From NCBI RefSeq assembly GCF_037327425.1, contig NZ_CP147846.1, forward strand, positions 4,774,001-4,838,000: DNA of 64,000 bases. Reading direction: 5' to 3'. Position numbers and translations under genes: made by a program. This DNA comes from Rhodococcus sovatensis (GTDB lineage Bacteria > Actinomycetota > Actinomycetes > Mycobacteriales > Mycobacteriaceae). Below the pieces are notes generated by a model that was given only the letters and a program-made list of their open reading frames with translations, ran no database searches and was not told the origin of the DNA. This document shows, piece by piece, positions 36,150 to 43,926 of the stretch (the first letter of the stretch is position 1; every line of letters starts with the position of its first letter).

Positions 36150-37436
36150 CCTAGATCGAATGTACGTGCCCCTCCTTACGTTTGTGTGGGGAGTTTGACC
36201 TCGATTCCACCGAGGTTCAGGTAGATCATCGCCTTGAGTGATTCAGCGGAATGATGACCGTAACCACGGGCGTTGATCAGCCTGATCTTCGAGTTGATTC
36301 CCTCGATGAGAGCATTCGAGATCCCTAGCTCGATTGCCGCACAGATCGCCTCCGCTTTCTTCTCGATCATGCGGGCCAGTTGTACGAACGCGATGATCCC
36401 GCAGGACCGCGCTTCCTCGATCCAACGCCGCAAGTAACGCACGGCATTGGAGGGCGCGACCTTGCGGTAGAGATCGCGGAACTGTTCCTTCAAACGCCAC
36501 GCAGTCCCGACTTCGGTGTCGGCATTGATGACCGTTCGCAGCAGCGACTTGTGAGTCTTGGTCAGCCGATTCTTACCCAGCCGCAACGCTGTTCGAGCCT
36601 TGCGCCATTGGGGCGCCTGCATCGTCAACGTACGACGAACCGACGCCGCATCGGAGAACACTCGGTCCAGAGCACGGTTGACCCACTGCATGACATGAAA
36701 GGGATCCATGCATTGGCGGGCGCGCGGGACGTGATGTTCGGCGGCGGCCCGGAAAGCCGGAGACCCGTCCATCGACACCACCTGCACCGCGCCTCGTTCC
36801 CGGGCGGACTGTTGCTCGAAAAATTCCGAAAACGACTCACGCCCTCGGCCCTCGGCGATGTACACGACCTTGCCGGTGTCGTGATCGCCGACGATGGTGA
36901 GGTACTTGTGCGGATGCCGATAGCAGATTTCGTCGACACCGATCCGATACAGCCTGTCGAGCCGACGCGAATCGATCAACGCATCGACCGCCCGCGTGAC
37001 GATGGAGGTGACCGTACGCCACGCACAGCGCATCAACGTCGAGACCGAGGTGCGATCGGTACGCGTCACCAGCCACAGCACTGTGTCTTCGAAGTCCCGC
37101 GTGTGTCGTGCTCTCGGCCTTGCCCACGGCACGTCCTCGGTTCGAACGCCGCAGGTCGGGCACTCTATTCGGTGGATCGAGTAGACCAGCCACACCTTGT
37201 GGCGACCGAAATCGAGATGCCGCCACCGTCTGGGCGCCTGGTCGTACGATGCGGCAGTGGTGTACCCGCACGGACACTTCGACCGCCGCGCACGACGCCG
37301 CAACACGACCTCGACGGAGCTATCTGTGATCGACACATCCGATACCGATGCACCGGGAATCTGAAGCAGACGGTTAAATGCAGTACTGACGCGCACGTGT
37401 AGCGGCCCTCCGGGTTGAGGTTGGTGTAGGAACCCC
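36150..37436 (-). mobile_element. ISL3-family insertion sequence (one end unclear)
   Basis: The transposase gene plus its flanks. On the right, GGTTGAGGTTGGTGTAGGAA ending in CCCC (37413-37436) looks like a terminal inverted repeat. No matching inverted copy was found at the left end, where only about 30 bp separate the transposase stop from the DUF5131 gene, so the left edge is unclear or lost. No target duplication could be defined. Confidence 0.65.
36176..37396 (-). CDS. ISL3 family transposase
   Basis: A DDE transposase of 406 aa that appears full length. The N-terminal zinc-binding region has CPCGY and CPTCGVRTEDVPW. The catalytic residues lie in GVDEICYRHPHKYLTIVGD (first D), VVSMDGSPAFRAAAE (second D) and ALIEGINSKIRLINARGYG (E). 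It ends with the usual LNLGGIEVKLPTQT. There is no frameshift, so the element may be active if its ends are intact. It reads toward the DUF5131 gene. Confidence 0.93.
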   Translation of the reverse strand: MRVSTAFNRLLQIPGASVSDVSITDSSVEVVLRRRARRSKCPCGYTTAASYDQAPRRWRHLDFGRHKVWLVYSIHRIECPTCGVRTEDVPWARPRARHTRDFEDTVLWLVTRTDRTSVSTLMRCAWRTVTSIVTRAVDALIDSRRLDRLYRIGVDEICYRHPHKYLTIVGDHDTGKVVYIAEGRGRESFSEFFEQQSARERGAVQVVSMDGSPAFRAAAEHHVPRARQCMDPFHVMQWVNRALDRVFSDAASVRRTLTMQAPQWRKARTALRLGKNRLTKTHKSLLRTVINADTEVGTAWRLKEQFRDLYRKVAPSNAVRYLRRWIEEARSCGIIAFVQLARMIEKKAEAICAAIELGISNALIEGINSKIRLINARGYGHHSAESLKAMIYLNLGGIEVKLPTQT

Positions 37437-37745
37437 GAAATCTAGAGGCCCAGCACGTGCGCGTCCCTCATCTCACCGGCAACTCGCCGAACACTGCGTC
37501 CAACAACACAACCCACCCTGAACAGCAGAAATGGCGCCCACACAAACCTCAGGAGCGCCATGTACGTTCGATCAAGTCCATCTAACCATCTCAGGTGCAC
37601 GCCCGCGAGTTTCTGATGAAGAAGCAGTCCGGCGGGGTGGATGCATAGTACGACCCGTACTAGTGCGAAGTCACCACATGCGTTGCCCGGGCACGATCTG
37701 TCGGCGTGTGATGCCACAATGTCCGAAACGTCCGAAGGAGTCCTT
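37437..37745. other. Gap between the IS element and the glycine-zipper gene
   Basis: 309 bp. It should contain the promoter of the following two-gene module. No supported coding sequence, repeat or hairpin was found. Confidence 0.45.
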
Positions 37746-38736
37746 ATGGTGTTACCGCTGATACCCGTCGCAGTCATCGCGGTGGGTGCGTTGACGGGTG
37801 GGAGTGGTTTGGCGCTCGGCGGTAAGGGCGCGCTCGACTTGAAGCGGGCGAACGATCGCATCAAAGGCTCTCACCTCTATTACAGGTTTGCGCCGGGAAG
37901 CGAGCGAGCAAGCGGTCGCCGAGACGAACGACCTGCTCGAGAAATGGCGACTGGAGCAGGAAACCGCGCTCACTACCACCGTCGTACGTTTCGTAGATTT
38001 TCTCCGCCGGCACGCCAGGCAAGTCAAGGACAACGAACGGCTCTTGGTCGACGGCTTGGAGGCCGGAGCCGAACGGGTGATAGATCCGGGCGGTGTGAAT
38101 GTCGACTCCTTGACCTGGATCGGTGGAGTGGTCACGTCAGCGGCGCTGAGTGGTGGTGCCAATGTTGCAGCGGTGACTGTCGCGACAGCCGTTGGTTCTG
38201 CCAGCACCGGTGCCGCCATTTCGGGTCTGTCGGGCGCCGCAGCGCAGAGCGCCACGATGGCATGGCTTGGCGGTGGCGCACTGTCCGCCGGTGGTGGTGG
38301 TGTCGCACTCGGGGGTTTGGTGCTGAATTTCGTGACCATTGGTCCTGCGCTGCTGCTGGGAGGGCTCGTCTCCAGCGGGCAGGGCCGAAAAGCGCTGACA
38401 CAGGCGGCAGCCAAGCAGGCAGAAGTCGACGTCGCGGTTGCGGAACTGGACGCTACTGCGGTGATCCTCGACGCCGTCGAGGACCGTGTCGACGAGTTGC
38501 GGTCGATCCTGAAATCTCTGGTCGCGCAAGCAACAGACGCCCTCGACCTCCTCGAGTTCGAGCCGTTTCTGCCCGTCGAGCATGCACCGCGTTTCCAGCA
38601 AGCGCACTTGTTCGTGAAGGCAGTCAGTGAAGTAGCTACGGCCACGATTCTCGACAGCGATGGTGAACTGTCGGACGAGAGTTCAGCTGTGACCGTGAAG
38701 TACCGGACGATGACGAAAGAGAAGAACAATGGCTGA
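37746..38736 (+). pseudogene. Glycine-zipper membrane protein, interrupted by a +1 frameshift
   Basis: The gene starts MVLPLIPVAVIAVGALTGG (a membrane segment) and GKGALDLKRANDRIKGSHLY, then changes frame at about 37887-37889. Removing one T from AGGTTTGCGC joins it to LRREASEQAVAETNDLLEKW, giving a continuous protein of about 330 aa. After a helical region come long glycine/alanine stretches (WLGGGALSAGGGGVALGGLV, LNFVTIGPALLLGGLVSSG) typical of glycine-zipper membrane insertion, then coiled-coil-like helices (AVAELDATAVILDAVEDRVDELRSI). I do not recognise the family; a pore-forming or membrane-bound effector is possible. The shift may be a real mutation, a sequencing error or, less likely, programmed. 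The end overlaps the next gene by 8 bp. Confidence 0.65.
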
Positions 38737-39157
38737 GCGCAAGGTGTACGAGGGTGAAGTTCTTGGGTCTGGTAAGAAAACAGTATCCGCGCTCGACGGG
38801 TTCGCCGCCTTGAATCAGTTGGTCGACGCTGCCCGCGAATGCATCACGATCCACGCGACGGAGAACACCAAGCAACGACGGATCGAGACGTACGCTTCGG
38901 TCGAGTTGGCCAAGATCAAGACGGCCGAGACCGTGTTGAAGGACTACTTCGAGAAGTCGTTCACGGAGCGTCGCGCGACGTTCGACCAACTCTTCGCCAA
39001 CCTGGACAGAGCGTTGGACCAGGGGAACAGCGAAGTCGTCAGCGCCGTTCTCGACAGTATCGTCGACATCGCGAAATCATCGCCGCTCGCGAATGCCGGT
39101 GACCTGAGCCAGATCCGGAACGCCCTCGACGATCCGAACCATGTCTGGGAGATCTGA
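38729..39157 (+). CDS. Small helical hypothetical protein coupled to the glycine-zipper gene
   Basis: A protein of 142 aa, almost entirely helical and charged, with no membrane segment: ASVELAKIKTAETVLKDYFEKSFTERRATFDQLFANLDRALDQ is the core. Its ATG overlaps the end of the glycine-zipper gene by eight bases, with AAAGAGAAG as ribosome-binding site, so the two are made together. I do not recognise the family. By context it could be a regulator, chaperone or immunity partner of the membrane protein; this is inference. Confidence 0.65.
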   Translation: MAERKVYEGEVLGSGKKTVSALDGFAALNQLVDAARECITIHATENTKQRRIETYASVELAKIKTAETVLKDYFEKSFTERRATFDQLFANLDRALDQGNSEVVSAVLDSIVDIAKSSPLANAGDLSQIRNALDDPNHVWEI

Positions 39158-39175
39158 GCAACCCTCGGTGCCGGG

Positions 39176-39601
39176 CTAGATCGCGCCCAAATCTGAGGAC
39201 AGCCAATGCTCGGTCTGGAGGAAGAACACTGTCTGTTCCCCGTGATCAGCGCTGGCGAACTGGATGTAGCCGTCGACCTTCGCGGCTGGGAGATACCGCT
39301 CGGCCACTTCCCGTAGGTGCTCCGGGGTGCCCGGCTCCTCCCGACTGATCGGGCCGTCGACCGCTACGTACTTGATCGACGGCTGGACCTGCTCGACCAT
39401 CAGGCTGAAACGGCCTGCAGCGCGTATCAACTCGGCTTTCTTGGAGTTCTTGCCCGTCAGCACCCAGGCTTCACCGCCCGGTGCGTACTGGTACCACACC
39501 GGTACCGTCAGCGGGCCTCGATCGGTACCGGCGAACACCGACAGGGCCGCAATGTGTGGCTCGGACAGAAACTCTTCACGCTCCGACTTCGACAGTGGCA
39601 T
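39176..39601 (-). CDS. Pyridoxamine 5'-phosphate oxidase-fold (PPOX) protein
   Basis: About 141 aa. LSVFAGTDRGPLTVPVWYQYAPGGEAWVLTG followed by KKAELIRAAGRFSLMVEQ and YVAVDGPISREE is the split-barrel PPOX pattern, which binds FMN or F420. Many actinobacterial members of this size are F420-dependent or unassigned. It is followed on the same strand by a GNAT gene 21 bp upstream in coordinates, so the two may be co-transcribed. The substrate is unknown. Confidence 0.8.
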   Translation of the reverse strand: MPLSKSEREEFLSEPHIAALSVFAGTDRGPLTVPVWYQYAPGGEAWVLTGKNSKKAELIRAAGRFSLMVEQVQPSIKYVAVDGPISREEPGTPEHLREVAERYLPAAKVDGYIQFASADHGEQTVFFLQTEHWLSSDLGAI

Positions 39602-39622
39602 ACAGCCAGCCTAGGTCGTCTC

Positions 39623-40123
39623 CTACAGCTCGTCGAAGGGTTTCGCGTATCGAAATGTGCCGTTCACCGGGCCGTCGGAGAGTTGGAGGGCTTGGAAGTA
39701 CGTACCCCACCCCGGGTTGGGAGACTCGACGCCCACCTGCGACCCGGCCCGGAATCCGAACCGGCCGTAGTAGTCCGGCTCGCCGAGCAGGACGAGCAGT
39801 CGCTCGTGCACCGCCTCGGCCGCACCCACCAAGGCGAACATCAACGCCGTCCCGACGCCCCGACCCTGGTACTCGGGCAGAACGGCAAGCGGTCCGATGC
39901 CAACAGCTCCGATGTCGCCGACGAAACCCCGGGACCCGATGACGTACCCCGCGATCAGATCGCCGTCGAGCGCGACGAGTGACAGCTCCGGGATATACCC
40001 GTCGTCGAAGAGTTTTTCGGTCAGTCCGACTTCGATCGGAACGGTGTCGTCCGTGGCGAACGCGTCGTGAATCACCCGAAGAACAGCGGGTCGGTCTGCG
40101 GGAAGTTCACGACGGAGCAGCAC
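39623..40123 (-). CDS. GNAT family N-acetyltransferase
   Basis: About 166 aa. The acetyl-CoA binding motif is LAVLPEYQGRGVGTALMFALVG, preceded by the strand pattern GYVIGSRGFVGDIGAVGIGPL. It closely follows the YhbS-like GNAT group (VLLGEPDYYGRFGF is a hallmark of that group). It transfers an acetyl group to an amine; the acceptor is unknown. It probably shares a transcript with the PPOX gene. Confidence 0.87.
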   Translation of the reverse strand: MLLRRELPADRPAVLRVIHDAFATDDTVPIEVGLTEKLFDDGYIPELSLVALDGDLIAGYVIGSRGFVGDIGAVGIGPLAVLPEYQGRGVGTALMFALVGAAEAVHERLLVLLGEPDYYGRFGFRAGSQVGVESPNPGWGTYFQALQLSDGPVNGTFRYAKPFDEL

Positions 40124-40153
40124 TCGACCATTCTCCGACTTCGGTCTCAGTCC

Positions 40154-40828
40154 TCATTTTCGGGGCTTCAGCACGATCTCCGTCGGGTGCGCATCAGCGG
40201 GAGTGTCGATGGCACTGCGGACGGCCAGAGCGACCGTATCGGCTTGCAGGAACATCGACCCGTCGTAGACGTCGCCCTCGTGCTCGACGATGGCTCGCTG
40301 CATGTCGGTATCGATCCGCCCGGGGTGAACGGACGTGACGCGCAGTGACGGCTCCTCCTGGCGCAAGGCGTCGCCGAACGCCCGCAACGCGAACTTGGAC
40401 GCCGCGTACGCACCCCAGCCTGGATTGACCCGCAGACCGGCACCGGAATTGATAAGCACTACGTGCCCGCCTACCCGTCGTAGAGCGGGTAGTAATTCCT
40501 TCGTCAACGACACGACAGCGAGAACGTTGCCTTCGTACTGTGCTCGCCAGTCGTCGATCGAAGACTCCTCTATCGTGCCGAGCGCCGCCACGCCTGCATT
40601 GTGAACGAGTACGTCCAGAGAATCGATGCCGCGGGCAGCAGTGGCGACGGCGTCGTGATCGGTCAGATCGACCGGCCACGGCGTCGAATCTTCGAGTTCC
40701 GCGGTAATCGAGGCCAGCGACTGCGACGACCGTCCGCCCAGGTAGAGATGATGATCGGGTGCCAGTCGACGCGCAATCGCCGCACCGAGGCCTCGGCTGG
40801 CACCCGTCACCAAAGCCGTTGAAGTCAT
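40154..40828 (-). CDS. Short-chain dehydrogenase/reductase
   Basis: About 224 aa of the classical SDR type. The cofactor loop is GASRGLGAAIA, the structural motif HNAGVAAL, and the catalytic residues are S in VLINSGAGL and YxxxK in YAASKF. The early arginine after the glycine loop suggests preference for NADP(H). The substrate is unknown. It starts at ATG 40828, ten bases from the end of the DinB gene on the same strand. Confidence 0.88.
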   Translation of the reverse strand: MTSTALVTGASRGLGAAIARRLAPDHHLYLGGRSSQSLASITAELEDSTPWPVDLTDHDAVATAARGIDSLDVLVHNAGVAALGTIEESSIDDWRAQYEGNVLAVVSLTKELLPALRRVGGHVVLINSGAGLRVNPGWGAYAASKFALRAFGDALRQEEPSLRVTSVHPGRIDTDMQRAIVEHEGDVYDGSMFLQADTVALAVRSAIDTPADAHPTEIVLKPRK

Positions 40829-40837
40829 ACGGCCAAG

Positions 40838-41362
40838 TTAACCGATGGTCATTCCGGCATCGATCGCCATCTGCCTCGTCGTGTTCCCGCCGTCGAGGGC
40901 CTCGCGGATGATGTCGGCATGCCCGGCGTGCTGGGACACTTCGCGGAGGATGTGCAGCAGCGTGAATCGCGCCGACTGCCATGCGCGCTCCGGAGCCCAC
41001 GGCGCAGTCGGAAGCGGGACCTGGACGTCGAGATCCATCTCGGCCACCGCCGCCTCGGTTGCCTCGGCAACGCGCGCGTACTCCTCGACGAGTCCCGCGA
41101 CTGTAGAGCCGTCGCTGAGGACGTACTCCTCGGCCATGGCGGACATGTCGAACTCGGCGGTCTCGTCCATGTCCGCGATGACCTTCATCCAGCCGCGCTC
41201 GTTGCCTACGACGTGGCTCAGCAGACCGCCGAGAGTCAGCTCGCTGACCGTGGTTCGCTTCCGCGCTTGCTCGTCCGTGATGCCCTGGACGGTGATGAGG
41301 AAGTTCTTGCGCTGTTCGGCGAGCATTCGAAGAATGTCGGCCTTCTCACCGGTGAGTGTCAT
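40838..41362 (-). CDS. DinB-like protein (DUF664), putative thiol-dependent
   Basis: About 174 aa, a four-helix DinB/MDMPI-type protein. LRMLAEQRKNFLITVQGITDEQARKRTTVSELTLGGLLSHVVGNERGW and LHILREVSQHAGHADIIREALDGG supply the conserved histidines of the metal site (SHVV, SQHAGHAD). In actinobacteria such proteins often use mycothiol as cofactor. The substrate is unknown. The ATG start follows a GGGAC stretch. Confidence 0.85.
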   Translation of the reverse strand: MTLTGEKADILRMLAEQRKNFLITVQGITDEQARKRTTVSELTLGGLLSHVVGNERGWMKVIADMDETAEFDMSAMAEEYVLSDGSTVAGLVEEYARVAEATEAAVAEMDLDVQVPLPTAPWAPERAWQSARFTLLHILREVSQHAGHADIIREALDGGNTTRQMAIDAGMTIG

Positions 41363-41499
41363 CTCGAGGTCCCTTTCGTCGGTGTCGAACCGACTCTAAG
41401 GACGATTGCGGACAACTTCGGTCCTCGATAAAGATCAATTCTGGGTCAACTGTGAACCCTCGATAGGCGGAAAGCCGCGAACGGTCGCAAACTAGACGC

Positions 41500-42837
41500 A
41501 TGGGCGACCGTGGATTCACCTCGACACAGCTGGCTGCGCGGGCTGCTTACCTACTGCGCGGCAACGACCTCGGCACGATGACGAGCGCCGCGCCGCGGTT
41601 GTACCCGCATATGTGGAGCTGGGATGCCGCGTTCGTATCGGTCGGTCTGGCACCGCTGAGCGTCGAGCGTGCCGTCGTCGAACTCGACACTTTGCTCTCT
41701 GCGCAGTGGAAGAACGGGATGATCCCGCACATCGTGTTCGCCAACGGTGTGGACGGCTACTTTCCCGGTCCGGCTAGGTGGGAGACGACCGAATTGGCGG
41801 TGCACGCGCCGTTGGGTGTGCAGACCTCGGGCATCACGCAGCCGCCGGTCCACGCCATTGCCGTGCAGCGCATACTCGATCATTCGCGACGGCACGGCAG
41901 GACAACGCGTGCCGTGGCCGAGGAGTTTCTCGATCGGCGTTGGGACAGCCTGGTCCGATGGCACCGCTGGCTCGCCGAGGCACGTGACATCGCCGGCAAC
42001 GGACGGGTCACGCTGTTCCACGGCTGGGAGTCCGGCATGGACAACTCCCCGCGCTGGGATGCCTCGTACCGAGGCGTCGTGGCCGGTGCGATGCCGGCGT
42101 ACGTGCGCAAGGACGATGCCGTCATCACCGACGCCTCGCAGCGGCCGACCAATCTCGAGTACGACCGCTACATCTGGCTGGTCGAGGAAATGAAACAAGC
42201 GGGATACGACGACGCCGCCCTCGCCGAGAAGATGAGCTTCGCGGTGGAGGACGTGTTCGTCAGCGCGATCTTCGCGATGGCATGCGACGTGCTGGCCACG
42301 ATCGGCGAGGAGCATTCCAAACCGAACTCCGACGTCCGCGAACTCCGCGGCTGGGCCGACAAGTTCCGCAAGGGCGTCATCGCGACGACGGATGCACGCT
42401 CCGGCGCTGCACGAGACTACGACCTCCGAGCGGGCCGATGGATCACGACCGACACCATCGCCATGTTCGCACCACTGTTGTGCGGGGGGTTGGCTCGCGA
42501 GCAGGAACGGACACTGCTTCGGTTGTTCGAGGGGACCAGATTCTGCGGACATCCAGATCTGCGATACGCGGTCCCACCGTCGACCTCACCGGTGTCGCGG
42601 GACTTCAAGCCTCGCGAATACTGGCGCGGACCGGTCTGGCCAGTCATCACGTGGTTGTTCTCGTGGGCGTTCTCGCGGCGCGGCTGGGCGGAACGATCGC
42701 TGAACCTGCGCGAGGAAGGTCTGCGCCAAGCGAGCGACGGAAGCTTTGCCGAGTACTACGAACCGTTCACGGGTGAACCGCTCGGAAGCATGCAGCAATC
42801 CTGGACGGCGGCTGCGGTTCTCGACTGGCTGGGCTGA
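41500..42837 (+). CDS. ggh: GH63 family hydrolase, probable glucosylglycerate hydrolase
   Basis: About 445 aa. It resembles the mycobacterial glucosylglycerate hydrolase (GH63; Mycobacterium hassiacum enzyme, about 446 aa), which cleaves glucosylglycerate to glucose and glycerate when cells recover from nitrogen starvation. The catalytic candidates lie where expected: D42 in WSWDAAF, D181 in HGWESGMDNSPRWD and E418 in FAEYYEPFTGEPLG, against D43, D182 and E419 recalled for that enzyme. Mannosylglycerate hydrolase is the close alternative. No synthesis genes (gpgS) are in the window. A split 44-bp palindrome follows the stop. Confidence 0.78.
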   Translation: MGDRGFTSTQLAARAAYLLRGNDLGTMTSAAPRLYPHMWSWDAAFVSVGLAPLSVERAVVELDTLLSAQWKNGMIPHIVFANGVDGYFPGPARWETTELAVHAPLGVQTSGITQPPVHAIAVQRILDHSRRHGRTTRAVAEEFLDRRWDSLVRWHRWLAEARDIAGNGRVTLFHGWESGMDNSPRWDASYRGVVAGAMPAYVRKDDAVITDASQRPTNLEYDRYIWLVEEMKQAGYDDAALAEKMSFAVEDVFVSAIFAMACDVLATIGEEHSKPNSDVRELRGWADKFRKGVIATTDARSGAARDYDLRAGRWITTDTIAMFAPLLCGGLAREQERTLLRLFEGTRFCGHPDLRYAVPPSTSPVSRDFKPREYWRGPVWPVITWLFSWAFSRRGWAERSLNLREEGLRQASDGSFAEYYEPFTGEPLGSMQQSWTAAAVLDWLG

Positions 42838-42850
42838 GGCCTTCGGCCCC

Positions 42851-43049
42851 AGTGGCACGGTTAAGTGCACTCCGCGGGCTGTTGCTTTTTGAAGCCAACC
42901 GGTTCTGAGGACCGCGAACTAACGCTCTCAGATCGACGGAGAGTGGTTCGAGGGATCAAATCACTCTCCGTCGATTGGCCAACAGTCGTGATTCTCAGGC
43001 TTGGATTTGATTTTGCAACAGCCCGTCCGGGGCGCTCTTTCGTGCCACT
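42851..43049. repeat. 44-bp palindromic repeat, copy 3, split by an insertion
   Basis: The left part (AGTGGCACGGTTAAGTGCAC, then TCCG) and the right part (GGGCGCTCTTTCGTGCCACT) are separated by a 151-bp element plus one TCCG duplicate. Taking those 155 bp out restores a 44-bp element that matches copy 1 in reverse complement, including the CTCTTTCG arm. It is flanked by the mini-hairpins GGCCTTCGGCC and GGTCCGAAGGGCC. Confidence 0.88.
42875..43025. mobile_element. 151-bp MITE-like element
   Basis: It has perfect 11-bp terminal inverted repeats, CGGGCTGTTGC and GCAACAGCCCG, and is flanked on both sides by TCCG (42871-42874 and 43026-43029), a 4-bp target duplication. Inside is a perfect 14-bp inverted repeat, ATCGACGGAGAGTG (42932-42945) and CACTCTCCGTCGAT (42962-42975). 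It has no coding capacity, so it would depend on a transposase elsewhere. The GGGCTGTTGCAAA-like end recalls IS5/IS6-type elements. Confidence 0.82.
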
Positions 43050-43147
43050 GGTCCGAAGGGCCCACCGGCCGAACGCCCGCGCGCAAATCCTGTGAAGACT
43101 CACCATTTACGGGTCGCCCCTGGCTACCTACCGTCAGGCCGGTGGCA

Positions 43148-43843
43148 ATGAAACGCGTTCTCATCACGTTCCTCCTCGCCGGCGTACTCGTAACCGGGCT
43201 CCCGGCGATGGCGTCGGCCAACCCGCAGGGGCCAGATGTGTCTTCGTGGCAACACATCGACGGCACCAAGATCGACTGGCACAAGGTGCGCAGCGCGGGC
43301 CACGACTACGCGATGGTCAAGGCCACCGAAGGGCTCGACTACATCAATCCGTACTTCGTTCAGGATTGCCTCGTCATGCGGGTAGCCGGTGTGGCTCGCG
43401 GGGCGTATCACTATGCAGACGTCCGACTTTCACCGGAAGCGCAGGCCGCGTTCTACTCCACCGTCGTACTGGGAATCAATGGTCCGGGTGATCTTCCGCC
43501 CGTGCTGGACCTCGAACACTCGCACGGTCTGCCGCCGGAGCAATTGATCGACTGGACTCATAGGTACCTGAACACCGTCCAGGCGCTCACCGGACGTCAG
43601 CCGATCATCTACACATACCCCAACTTCTGGCGGACAGCGATGGCCGACACCCACGAGTTCAACCACTACCCGCTGTGGATCGCGGACTACAACGACACCC
43701 TCGGGCCACTCCCGGGCGGATGGGCCACGTGGCTGTTCTGGCAGTACACCGACAACGGCCGGATCCCGGGCATCGACGCCCCTACCGACATCAACTACTA
43801 CAGCGGGGCCGGCGGGGATATCAGGCGGCTCGCGCGCTGGTAG
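43148..43843 (+). CDS. Secreted GH25 lysozyme
   Basis: About 231 aa. The signal peptide is residues 1-25 (VLITFLLAGVLVTGLPAMASA). The mature protein is a glycoside hydrolase family 25 muramidase: PDVSSWQHIDGTKIDWHKV has the first catalytic aspartate, VLDLEHSHG the acidic pair, and FWQYTDNGRIPGIDAPTDINYY the end of the barrel. It should cut the glycan strands of peptidoglycan outside the cell, for self or foreign walls. ATG at 43148 was chosen; a GTG six bases upstream is possible. The region upstream contains the split palindrome and MITE-like element, which may affect its promoter. Confidence 0.9.
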   Translation: MKRVLITFLLAGVLVTGLPAMASANPQGPDVSSWQHIDGTKIDWHKVRSAGHDYAMVKATEGLDYINPYFVQDCLVMRVAGVARGAYHYADVRLSPEAQAAFYSTVVLGINGPGDLPPVLDLEHSHGLPPEQLIDWTHRYLNTVQALTGRQPIIYTYPNFWRTAMADTHEFNHYPLWIADYNDTLGPLPGGWATWLFWQYTDNGRIPGIDAPTDINYYSGAGGDIRRLARW

Positions 43844-43854
43844 GCCTCCGGCCC

Positions 43855-43898
43855 AGTGGCACGGTTGAGTGCACTCTGATGCACTTAACCGTGCCACT
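43855..43898. repeat. 44-bp palindromic repeat, copy 4
   Basis: The most symmetrical copy: arms AGTGGCACGGTTGAGTGCA and TGCACTTAACCGTGCCACT with a short centre. It is flanked by GGCCTCCGGCC and GGGGACGGAGTCCCC mini-hairpins. It lies 12 bp after the GH25 stop and 29 bp before the end of the convergent esterase gene, in the place of a two-way terminator. Confidence 0.92.
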
Positions 43899-43926
43899 GG
43901 GGACGGAGTCCCCAGCTTGAAAATCC

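Noticed and set aside
36150..36176. Left inverted repeat of the ISL3 element
   Set aside because: No sequence matching the right end GGGGTTCCTACACC was found within the short left flank.
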